Positions 34,075 to 43,123 of a stretch of DNA of 64,000 nt are shown in pieces. The notes under the pieces were generated by a model. It made no database searches, was not told where the DNA came from, and worked only from the letters and a program-made list of their open reading frames with translations. Each line of letters opens with the position of its first letter. The first letter of the stretch is position 1. Source of the DNA: Aureobasidium sp. EXF-3400 (Eukaryota; Ascomycota; Dothideomycetes; Dothideales; Saccotheciaceae). Made by a program: the position numbers and the translations under genes. Location: contig SWBL01000022.1 in assembly GCA_024195585.1 (NCBI GenBank), forward strand, positions 62,001 to 126,000. The letters are read 5' to 3'.

Positions 34075-35787
34075 ATGGCGAGCGAGATTCCTACTCTGAA
34101 CCATCTGGGTTCCATCCCTCAATCACTGTTCTCGGCCACAATAGCCATCTTGGCGGTGGCATGGTTTTCAGTGATCTTGCGTGTCTACGTTCGTAGTGTT
34201 ATGATGAAGTCGTTCGGGTGGGACGACTGGACTATCATGCTTGCTATCGTAGGTGTTGGACGTCTTAGCTTCGCGAAGCAACCAAGCTGATACAGATGAC
34301 AGACGGCATTCACAGTGCAATGCGTGTATATCATAAAAGCTACCCAGGCGGAAATGCAACCACAGAAATACAACAACGTTAAGGGTCTCTCTCTTATTGT
34401 GACAGTAGGTGGCTAGTTCAAATACATCTAGATCTAGATGCTAACCAGTCCTTAGGACATCATCGCCTTCAGCGGATCGTACGCCATTACTGCATTATTC
34501 TTGAAGATATCTCTAGGCTTCTTCTTCCTGCGGATCATCATCGAACCTTGGCAGAGAGTGATCATCTACATTTGCATGGCCATCAGCACCATCTACGGCT
34601 TCATCTACTTCGGCATCGTCACATTCGGCTGTGGAAATCCAGCGGAGTTCTTGCTCCGCACTGTCCAAGATAAATGCATATCAATCACGAGTGTCATCAT
34701 TCCCGCTAGTTACGTACACACGGCATTGAACGCAGGCACTGACTGGATCATGGCTCTCCTCCCAATCGTCACCATCTGGAAACTCAACATGCCACGCATA
34801 ACAAAGTTCTGGGCATATCTCTTGCTCGCGCTGGGAGCAGCAGGAAGTATCGTCTCACTCATCCGTTTCGGCTACGTCGAAGGCCTGCGTCCAGGAAAAC
34901 ACTTCTTCCAGCAAAGTGCAAAGTTTGCGTTGTACAGTACCATTGAGCCTGGTCTGGGTATCACAGCCGTCAGCTTTGCAACACTGAGACCGCTCTTCAA
35001 AAAGTGTCTGGAAGGAGCCAAGTCGGTCTCTCATTCTCAGGGCAGTCGGACTGGTAGGAAGACGACTTCGACTGCACCGGATATCCAACTCAAGGGAATG
35101 CCTATCTCTCGGTCTCGGCCACGGGACGGGTTCCGTGAGTTTGGAGGTTCGGAAGATGGCAGTTCTCAACACTGGACTGAAGTTTCTGTTGTATCTTCGG
35201 ACTTGGAAAAGGGACAGGACAGTAGGTGGCCCTCGAGCTCACGACCTTTTTGAACCTGCTTCTATGATTGAGCGTTAAGCTCACATCTACCGGAAACCGT
35301 TGTCTCAGATCCTGTCTATGGACATGTCTTTGGTCTCAAAAACAGCCCATGGCTCAAAAGTCCTTCTCCCTCAGGTCAGAGTGATGAAGCAGACTTTGTC
35401 GGGCGTTTGGTTCCAAGCAAGACCAACAGCACACACCACGACTCTGAGGTAGGACGACAAAACGTCGACACTTGGCCCATGACCGCCACTTCATGTGTCT
35501 CTAGTCCGCCCTACGCCAATGGAAGTCTCAGCGACTTCACCGGCAACATCAGGACCTACCGAGCAGAACCATCTACCCTGTCCAGGGACAACGTCTCGAG
35601 TACAGGACCAGCTATCACGACCCACACCGCCATGAATATTCTTCAAGGTTACCTACGACATATTATACCCGGTCACACCAGAGCAACAGACCTACAACGT
35701 CCCAAACTCATAGAAAGGGGTGGTAAACAGGACGCTCCATTTCACAAGGGAGCACAGCATCAGCAAGAGCACAGACATGTTCGATAG
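34075..35787 (+). CDS. Rhodopsin-domain (PTH11/SAT5-like) seven-TM membrane protein
   Basis: Fungal-type rhodopsin-domain integral membrane protein, a family linked to surface sensing (PTH11) but mostly uncharacterised. Start MASEIPTLNH in the context CAACATGG. Model: join(34075..34248,34303..34404,34456..35221,35309..35787), 506 aa. Hydrophobic helices: LFSATIAILAVAWFSVIL; LAI-TAFTVQCVYIIKA, which spans intron 1; the FSGSYAITALFLKISLGFFFLR helix pair after intron 2; IIYICMAISTIYGFIYFGIV; the TDWIMALLPIVTIWKL helix; the FWAYLLLALGAAGSIVSLIR helix; and a last one before LRPLFKKCLEG. No CFEM domain is seen. Without the third intron (35222-35308, GTAGGT...TCTCAG, 87 bp, two in-frame stops) the protein ends at 35253 as a 357-aa form. 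The 479-nt downstream exon stays in frame and has coding-like codon use, so I prefer the long form. Confidence 0.8.
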
Positions 35788-38619
35788 CATTGCCTATTAA
35801 TAATGGTGCGAGATCATACAGCTAAAGTTATTAGAGTAGATAGAACAAGTCTTCATTTCTCTGAGCGATTTGTTTACCAGGAAGAGAGACGTGTAATACA
35901 GATACTAGAATAAGTCAACTTCTCCTTCTCTCTTTTTGACCTTCAATTGATTCAATTCTCTATTCCTGTGATCGGAAAGTTTGGCTCCCTCCCTTGGAGT
36001 GTATCTTTGCTCTGGTATCTATTATGCAGTTTTATGGTATATATAGTCTATAGTCAACGTAGGAAGTAGGAATACATCATAGCACACAGTTGGCTTTAAG
36101 GAGTATACCAAAAGCTTAACATTACATCGTATGAGAAGGTAAGAGATTGAGTAGTTCATAGTTCAGCTCAAACATCACCATTAGCAACCGAGGTCTGTGG
36201 CGTTAGAGCCGAAATCAGAACTCGAAGAAGTTGAGGTGAACATTGTTCTATACTCATAGCATTGGTATGTCGAGTTCTAACAGTTTCTAAAGTGAAATAA
36301 GGTAGAGTGGCTAGCTATGTGAATGCACCATAGAGAGTCGTGACGATGAAGCTTTTCTGTGGGTCCTGCTCGTTTTTTGAAAGTTGTCGTTCGTACTCAT
36401 TTTTCCGGCTATGATTTCATGGGCATTTGGCGCATAGAGGGAAGAGTATGTAGTCTTGGTGATGGGATGTTTTTGATGATGAAGCAGTTGTCTCTAGTAA
36501 TCATGCTAGTCTTGGTGATGAGTATGTTTATGGATGATGCGGTGAAAGGTGTTGAATCCAGTTGAGAATGCGAAAACCAATGTTAGCATCATGTTGGTGT
36601 ACTACAACAAGGTGGCAAGAGAGGCAGAGCAATAGATGGCTGTTGGGGATGAGCTGTGTGTAACGGACTTGTGGGCAATGGTTTTTGACGAGGAGGTACG
36701 TGCGATGGCTATTGGGAAACAGCTGCGGAGAAGGTGGCTCAAAGCACGACAGCTCCTGGCCAAAGGTATGTGAGGTCACTAACCCAGTATTGAAGGATGG
36801 TGTATGGACGAGCGACGAGCAATGGGGAACATATGTAGATAAGGATATAGATGTGGACTGGCGACACTCGAGACTCATGACTTGGATTGAAGGAGACAAG
36901 AAGTGAATGAAGAAAAATAACGTATACATCGTACTTCGGGAGGCAATACGGAAGCTACGCTGAAGCAATAGGCACTTACCCGTTCCATCGATGAAGTACA
37001 GAAGTCGTTCCTGTTTTCGACGTATGGAAGTCACGGCCGAATGATTCCTGCCGCCTTCGTCACAAACATCCGCAGGTCATCTTCGGCGCCAACGACCAGA
37101 AGCTCACTAGCAAGTCACGGTGTTGAGAATTCAGAAAGATAATTATGTGCGTGGACTATTCGATATCCACGAGTACTTGGATCACGTTCCATGTGTTGCC
37201 CTCATGGACAACACGGACTGCTTTGAAGATGTTCGCTCAACGTCAAAAGGACGTTAAGCTCGCGTTGAAAAGCGAGGAGCTATTAAACGAAGACACCATA
37301 TAGAATAGCACTGTATGCTCTGTCAATAGATAGATGCCAGTCGAGCTACTATGAAGGTAAATAAACAGCCAGGGTGACTGTCGTAGCGTAGCCTGATTAA
37401 ATGGAATTCGCAGTTAAACCGTTGAAGCAATCGAGAAGGCTGTCGAAGGTAGTGCGTTGGACTTTGGGATGATACGTGAGGGAAAGAATGAGGTGCCAAA
37501 CCTGAATTTGATCGAACGCACTATCCTCCTTCAAAGTTCCTTCGTAGGGTCATATCGAAGCGGTGAGGCTATACAGCATCTTCGGCAAACGAGTGGTATC
37601 CAAAGAGCGTTATCTCAGATATTACCACGACCGTGCTCCTGCTTACAGAACAAATGCGCTGTTTGATAGCTTACCATATCAATGTATTCTGTCATCAGAT
37701 ACACCAATTCTGAGTAAAAACGTGCTTACGCAGGCAAGGCATCTGAGATGATTGAGTATCTTCCAGAATCTCGATACAGAAATGCCACATCTCATAGTCG
37801 GAGTTCTGATGCCGAGAAGGTTCGCTCGTCTTCGCCGGTTTGAGGCAGTGTTCTTCGGTCGGATGTTGCGCTGTTCGGTGACGCGAACGGTACGCGAACG
37901 TGGCCGAGGTGCCGATATCTCTAGAGAAAACTTCTTGCAAGTTGGAAGTTCATAGTGCTCGGCTAATATAAGCGTTTTGATACGACTTGAAGACGATCAT
38001 TTTGCGCAGCAAGATTCTCATTTGACGATTGGAGTCTCCACTGAAAAACGCATGCTTTCTCCACACCACTCTCCATGGTTCTGTTGAGGACAGGCGGGAC
38101 AATTCTCTGTTGCTCTCGTCACAGTGAAGATCGCTTCACGAACACCACTTTTCAATGCTGTCGCATAGTCGTTGAAACTGTGTACAACAGTAGAGTATTG
38201 TTGATGACGCAGAATAGAAAGTGGTTGATTGAAAGTGTTCACGCTCTGCAGCCCTGCAAGCCACCGCCGTGATCCGATCGTTTCATACTCGTGCCAACCA
38301 ATGGGAATCGACCGGTCTCTCGTGCCGTCCACGAGTATTCTTCCAAAGTTCAAACCCTTCCATTCATGACGTCGCGTGTGTGTTACCAATGACATCGTTA
38401 TGTCTAGTAAATCATCGTCCGCGGCAGGAATTGGTAAGCCCTGCACTGAAGATGTGCTCGGCAGACCGAAATATCGATTACGGGTTTCGCGATGGTTGCT
38501 CGGTCTGGTTACATCCCGAAGGTCGTGTCGTTGACCCTAGGACGATATGACCTCAGTCACGGATCCTGCCAAATGAAGAATTGACCGACAGCTGAAGAAA
38601 AAAGAAGATCATCTTTTGC
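35788..38619. other. Gene-poor 2.8-kb region
   Basis: No complete gene recognised. At about 36770-36906 (+) a short frame ending DGVWTSDEQWGTYVDKD...EGDKK has a coding look, but it has no workable upstream exon. A 142-codon minus-strand frame at 38018-38446 belongs to no family I know. The part close to 38620 is the sugar transporter promoter. Confidence 0.4.
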
Positions 38620-38628
38620 TTTATATAT
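38620..38628 (+). promoter_or_regulatory. Candidate TATA box of the sugar transporter gene
   Basis: TTTATATAT lies 120-128 bp before the transporter ATG and is followed by a C/T-rich stretch, the usual layout of a fungal core promoter. Confidence 0.5.
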
Positions 38629-38747
38629 CGTCTGTTCTCCATAACCACTCCACATACTGCTCTTCGGTCCTTTTCCCACGTTTTGCTCTATCCCACACTA
38701 CAAACCCCAAACTTCTCCACGTTGGCCATAGCCTTGCAGACGCCAAC

Positions 38748-40737
38748 ATGGGCATGTTCAGCAAGAAAGAGAAAGACGACGATGCTTCGTTCCACAGCGG
38801 TGCAACGACACCGCCGACGACAGCTCAGCGAACCATGGATACTTCAGAAAAAGGAATGGTTGACAACGGACCCACGCATATCTATAATTTCCGCGTTATT
38901 GCCATGGTCCTCATCGTCTCCCTTGGAGGCCTCATTTTCGGTTTCGATACCGGTCAGGTAATGGGTTGATGCGCCAGTATACGCAGAGCTTTGCTGACGC
39001 CAATGAAATGCAGATTTCTGGTTTCTTGGCTATGAAAGACTTTAAGAATCGCTTTGGTGAGAATGGAGAGTTTACTCCTGTGAGAGAAGGTACTATCGTC
39101 GGCCTCCTGTCTATCGGCACTCTACTCGGTGCGATAATCGCTGCACCCATTGCCGACAAGTTCGGCCGCCGTATGTGTATCCTTGTTGGAAATGTCATTT
39201 TCTGGATGGGCATGATTGTACAAATGTCAGCAACCCGTCACTGGTACCAAGTGGCGATCGGTCGATGGGTCGCCGGACTCGGTGTCGGCGCGCTCTCTGT
39301 TCTGACCCCTATGTACATGAGCGTACGTTGACCTGAAACCTTTGGTGAATCCGTAACATGCTGACTTTCCGGCTAGGAGACCGCACCTAAGAACATTCGC
39401 GGTAGCATGGTATCGTGCTACCAACTCTTTATCACTCTTGGAATTTTGATCGCGGACGTTATCAACCTCGGTACTAAGAGCATTGACGGACCAGCTTCAT
39501 GGCGTATCACCATGGGCATTGGCTTTATCTGGTCTGGAGTCATGGGCGGAGGTATCTGGCTTCTACCTGAAAGCCCTCGCTGGGATTACCGCAACGGAAA
39601 AGTTGAGAAAGCCAGACAGACCATTGCCAACGTCTATGGAGCCTCGCAGAACCACTCAGCTGTCAACAATGAGATCAGGGAAATCAAGGCGAAGTTCGAT
39701 GTCGAGCAACAAGGCGGCAATCACCCTTGGTACGAGGTCTTCACCGGCCCCCGTATGGCTTATCGTGTACTCCTCGGTGCCGGCCTTCAAATGCTTCAGC
39801 AACTCACTGGCGCCAACTTCTTCTTCTATTACGGTACGACGGTGTTTGCAGAGGTGGGTCTCAGCGACAGCTTCATCACTGCCACCATCCTCGGTGCCGT
39901 CAACTTTGTTTGCACATTCGGCGGTCTTTGGGTCGTTGAAAACGTTGGACGCCGTAAGGCTCTCATCTTCGGTGGCATCTGGATGTTTGCCATGTTCATG
40001 GTCTTCGCAAGTGTTGGACATTTCCAGCTTCAACAAGGCGAAAACGTAAAAACTGCCGGAACTGTAATGATCGTCTTCGCTTGTTTGTTCATTGCCGGCT
40101 ATGCATCTACTTGGGCTCCAATCGTATGGTGTATAGTCGGTGAGCTGTACCCTACTCGCTACCGTGCAAAGGCTATGGGCATCGCCACTTCTTCCAATTG
40201 GGTAAGTCTAATTCTTTTTCTTTTGCTGAAGCCTGTAACCCAGGCTCCAGGCTTCAGCAAATGGATTCCGCCCCGGTGTTTCAGCCCTATCTAACAGCAC
40301 AACAGATCTGGAACTTCCTCATCGCATTCTTCACCCGCTTCATCACCAACGACATCGACTATATGTATGGCTACGTGTTTGCTGCGTGCAATTTTGCGGG
40401 GGCCTTCGTCGCTTACTTCTTCCTCTGCGAGCACCAAGGCCGTACTCTCGAGGAGATTGACACAATGTACATCTTGCATGTGAAGCCTTGGAAGAGTTCA
40501 AGCTGGACACCACCAGAGAACGAAGAGTTGGTCACCGCAGATGCTCTGGCACTTACATCAGGTGCTCGTGGTATCAAGAAGGCAGATGCTGCTGGCATGG
40601 AGAGCGAGCGTCGTGTTGAGAACATGCAAGTGCCGCCTGCTACTGCAACTCACGGAATCCATGATGTGTCGGGGACGGATTTCGTGCCTGAGAGCACGAG
40701 AGCTGCTGATGGCCGTCCACCTAACATTGGACAGTAA
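38748..40737 (+). CDS. MFS sugar (hexose-type) transporter
   Basis: Proton-coupled sugar importer of the plasma membrane, major facilitator superfamily, sugar porter family. Model: join(38748..38957,39014..39322,39377..40201,40306..40737), 591 aa; introns of 56, 54 and 104 bp, all phase 0. Signatures: GLIFGFDTGQ-ISGFLAM in TM1 across the first junction, ADKFGRR between TM2 and TM3, RWVAGLGVGALSVLTPMY, ETAPKNIRG, LPESPRW, GLQMLQQLTGANFFFYYGTT (TM7 QQLTG motif), ENVGRRKAL, TWAPIVWCIVGELYPTRYRAKAM and the terminal CEHQGRTLEEID. Cytosolic tails are polar. Specificity cannot be read from sequence; the QQLTGANFFFYYGT block is typical of glucose/hexose carriers. It is convergent with a zinc-cluster gene. 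Confidence 0.95.
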
Positions 40738-41269
40738 AGTTGTTGCTCTTATCAGGGAATCCTGGATGGTGGAAGGGAGAAGGCCTGGAGCTTTCTGTGC
40801 CCCATTCCACCTTCCTGTATGTATTTTGATATTTGTACAAATATAACGAACCACTCTTGGATCTATTCATTCTTCACTTATTTCCTCGAAACTCAACCAA
40901 GCTCTACGTGCGCTCGAAGGAATGGTCTCATCCTTGCGGGAATACATCTCGAACCTTTGAATCATGTACTTGGTCAATTGGTAGTTTTAGTAAAAATTGA
41001 GGTAGCTTAAATGAAATAAATTGAAAGGTGCGTGTGCGCCATATGTATGCTATGCGTATGAATGATTCGTTGCGTCTCGTCGTTACCAGGAGTTCACCTC
41101 GAAGGTCCTCACCAGGCGTGCCTAGAGACAAAGTGTTTTGCTCTGCTTCTGTCCTTCATCATGTTTTCGTTCACCACTTTCCTCGTTCATTACTGGCCGT
41201 ACATGCCAACACCCATCATGTCGACCGTGACACAAACCAGACACTCGTCATTCCTCATAGCGACGACCA
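40738..41269. other. Convergent 3' region, transporter and zinc-cluster gene
   Basis: 532 bp between the two stop codons, A/T-rich in the middle with an AATAAA near 41014. It probably carries both polyadenylation regions. No gene seen. Confidence 0.5.
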
Positions 41270-42073
41270 TTATCGAGCAGATCTTTCCTCCAACTGGCTG
41301 GAGATGACAGGACTACACGCCGACTCAGGTCCTGCAGAGCTCGCACTGTCCTGTCGGATCGAGTATGCATCCAACACGGTGCTCAGTCTTCAGATTTGCA
41401 TACCCAGTTCCTCTGAACATTCTTGATAGCTTCATTCAAAGTTTTGGGTGCCCTAAGGTCTTGCAAGATCTTTTCACAATCCCCGGGAGCAGCATCCCTC
41501 ACCAACTCCAAGATGGTGGCATAGCTTTTGAGTCGTTCGCGTTTGGCTGCTTGGCTCGATACGCCTACTTTGGTTGAGTATTCGCAGCATCTTTCTTTCA
41601 GGACGCAGGCGCTACAGGCTGGACGTTTGCCATCGCACTGTTATTGGCGGTCAGTCGAGGTTCATAAGAAGACATAGCACAGGCGAATCGAGCTGTACCT
41701 TTGATTTTCGTCGTTGACATGCTGAACAGGCTGCTTTTGTGATGCTCTTGCGTTCTTTTGTGGCTCGGTGTCGTCTTGGAACGACTATTTCCGACGAGGG
41801 GTCTGGTGTCGCTGTGTGTTGTTCCGATGTATCGAACACCTGATCGTTCGCATCTCCTATAGAAGGAGATGTTTGTGGTGGAGTGGGGTTGGAGTTTTGT
41901 GTTGATGAGAAACGTTTTTCTGACGACAGAGCTGCATCAGACTCTGGGGACGAGGTAGGTGTGTCCTCGTAAGACGGCGAAGGTGGGACCGAACTTGACA
42001 TTGAAGTCGAAAGAACGCTAGCGCGTCGTGGATTGAAGCGAATAGGTTGATTTAGAAACCTTGCAATGTCCAT
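41270..42073 (-). CDS. Small Zn2Cys6 (zinc cluster) DNA-binding protein
   Basis: Putative transcription factor with a fungal Zn(II)2Cys6 cluster. Model: complement(join(41270..41350,41404..41637,41699..42073)), 229 aa. A 61-bp intron (GTACAG donor, CTGAC branch, AATAACAG acceptor) splits the cluster and rebuilds CSACQRRKSKCDGKRPACSA, then CVLKERCC: the six cysteines fit CX2CX6CX6CX2CX6C. A Ser/Pro-rich N-terminal region (MDIARFLNQPIRF...) precedes it, and a helical stretch (KRERLKSYATILELVRDAAP...) follows. The third exon is inferred from a 53-bp GTATGC...CGACAG intron; without it the frame stops at 41383 and the protein is 209 aa. No fungal-specific TF middle domain is seen, so this is a short zinc-cluster protein or a shortened one. 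The frame stays open about 180 bp upstream of the ATG, and a mobile element sits about 0.5 kb upstream. Confidence 0.7.
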
Positions 42074-42541
42074 TTTGCTTTCGGAGTCAGACGTTGAATG
42101 GAGTGGTCGGTCGGCAGCTTTAGAATCGATCTTTGTCCAACCGATCCTCTTCAATGCGACGATGGAGTCGATGTCGTCAAGGTTGGCAGACTGAGCTATA
42201 TCGGGTGGAATATGTGTAGCGAAGTCCGTACCCAAACCAGGATTGAGCCAAAGGAAGAAAAATCAGGAAAGATTGAGCTCGGACGAGGGCAGTCAACATA
42301 TAGCATCCGAGAACATGCAAGCTACCCTTAGGGAATTCGAGCTCTGGAAGGAGCGGTTCCTCTCAAGCTCTGCGGGCGGCGGGCCTGCGGCGTGGGTGAT
42401 TACGGCGGGTACGGAGTCCACCCCGATTAAACAACCATCTACACCTTCCTTGCTTCCTGAGCCCTTTATACATGCTGGCCGAGTCCCCGGGCTAATGCAG
42501 AGCTGCATACGATCCTCAGCCCCCGATGCCTGTGTGCCCTA
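42074..42541. other. 5' flank of the zinc-cluster gene, pre-insertion sequence
   Basis: On the minus strand the zinc-cluster frame remains open to about 42258 (…DIDSIVALKRIGWTKIDSKAADRPLH), so the true N-terminus may be longer. On the plus strand an open frame from 42195 runs into the mobile element. If the element is removed, the frame continues 22 more codons (…CVPYHGRVGARLLGAG…) to a stop. I recognise no family in it. Confidence 0.4.
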
Positions 42542-42549
42542 CCACGGAA
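42542..42549. repeat. Target-site duplication, left copy
   Basis: CCACGGAA lies directly outside the left inverted repeat and is repeated exactly at 43116-43123 directly outside the right one. Confidence 0.8.
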
Positions 42550-42615
42550 AGGTCCGTCTATTGAGCACCCTACATAACTCGTTCAGCCACCACCCTACAC
42601 GGATTATGTCTATGC
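42550..42615 (+). repeat. Left terminal inverted repeat
   Basis: Begins AGGTCCGTCTATTGAGCACC and ends with ...ATTATGTCTATGC. It pairs with 43049-43115 on the opposite strand. Confidence 0.9.
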
Positions 42616-42696
42616 TTTGAAGCTTAAAAAGTTTACGAGTCAATTAAGAGTTAGAAGAAGGAGTAGAGTACTATAACCCCCTCCTAATGCCGGCCG

Positions 42697-42961
42697 AGAC
42701 CTCGTCGCCGGCCTACCTCGTCGTCGCTAGTGCACCTTATCGTGGCCGGCATACCTTATCGTCGCCAGCATACCTTATTGTCGTTAGCACACCTTATCGT
42801 CGCCGGCATACCTCGTCGTCGCTAGCATACCTTGTTATTGCTATAAGGTATCGACGACGAGGTAAACTAGCAGCGATAAGGTAGCGACGACGAGGTGTAC
42901 GGGTAGCGATAAGGTATACCGGCGACGACGAGGTAGGCGCCGGCGACGATAAGGTATAGCG
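42697..42961. repeat. Orientation-switching array of ~19-bp units
   Basis: Left of about 42840 there are some eight units of the form ACCTYRTCGTCGYYRGCAY. Right of it six or seven units show the reverse complement (CGACGAYRAGGT). The centre reads ACCTTGTTATTGCTATAAGGT. Units differ by point changes only, as in a tandem array that was duplicated in inverted orientation. Confidence 0.85.
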
Positions 42962-43048
42962 AAGAGGGGTAGCGGTACTCCCTTATAAAAAAGGACGAAG
43001 GACTCGAGGCACGACTCGAATGGGTAGGAGCGCTACTATAGCGCTTAC

Positions 43049-43115
43049 GCATAGACATAATCCGTGTAGGGTGGTAGGCTGAACGAGTTATGTAGGGTGC
43101 TCAATAGGCGGACCT
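43049..43115 (-). repeat. Right terminal inverted repeat
   Basis: The reverse complement begins AGGTCCGCCTATTGAGCACC and matches the left arm apart from a T/C change at base 8 and one extra base near the middle. Confidence 0.9.
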
Positions 43116-43123
43116 CCACGGAA
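43116..43123. repeat. Target-site duplication, right copy
   Basis: CCACGGAA, identical to 42542-42549. The next bases (GGGTTGGAGC) should have followed the left flank before insertion. Confidence 0.8.

Larger units (their letters stand above)
42550..43115. mobile_element. Foldback/MITE-like non-autonomous transposable element
   Basis: A 566-bp unit with near-perfect terminal inverted repeats (42550-42615 and 43049-43115; one substitution and a one-base indel), flanked by an exact 8-bp direct repeat. The inner part is built of about 14 degenerate ~19-bp units that read ACCTTATCGTCGCCGGCAT in the left half and its complement in the right half, so almost the whole element can fold on itself around 42840. 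It has no transposase gene. The 8-bp duplication fits hAT-type mobilisation; long inverted repeats also occur in Mutator-like foldback elements, which make 9-bp or longer duplications. The near-identity of the arms suggests a fairly young insertion. Confidence 0.85.

Noticed and set aside
36685..36906. Short frame ending DGVWTSDEQWGTYVDKD...
   Set aside because: Only the last ~40 codons look coding; possible upstream exons need introns under 35 bp or contain stops.
38018..38446. 142-codon minus-strand frame upstream of the sugar transporter
   Set aside because: No family resemblance, no splice context, and opposing frames of similar length on the plus strand.
42687..42884. 66-codon frame with repeated AYLVVASAPYRRRHT-like segments
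   Set aside because: It is a translation of the 19-bp repeat array inside the foldback element; the repeat explains the pattern.
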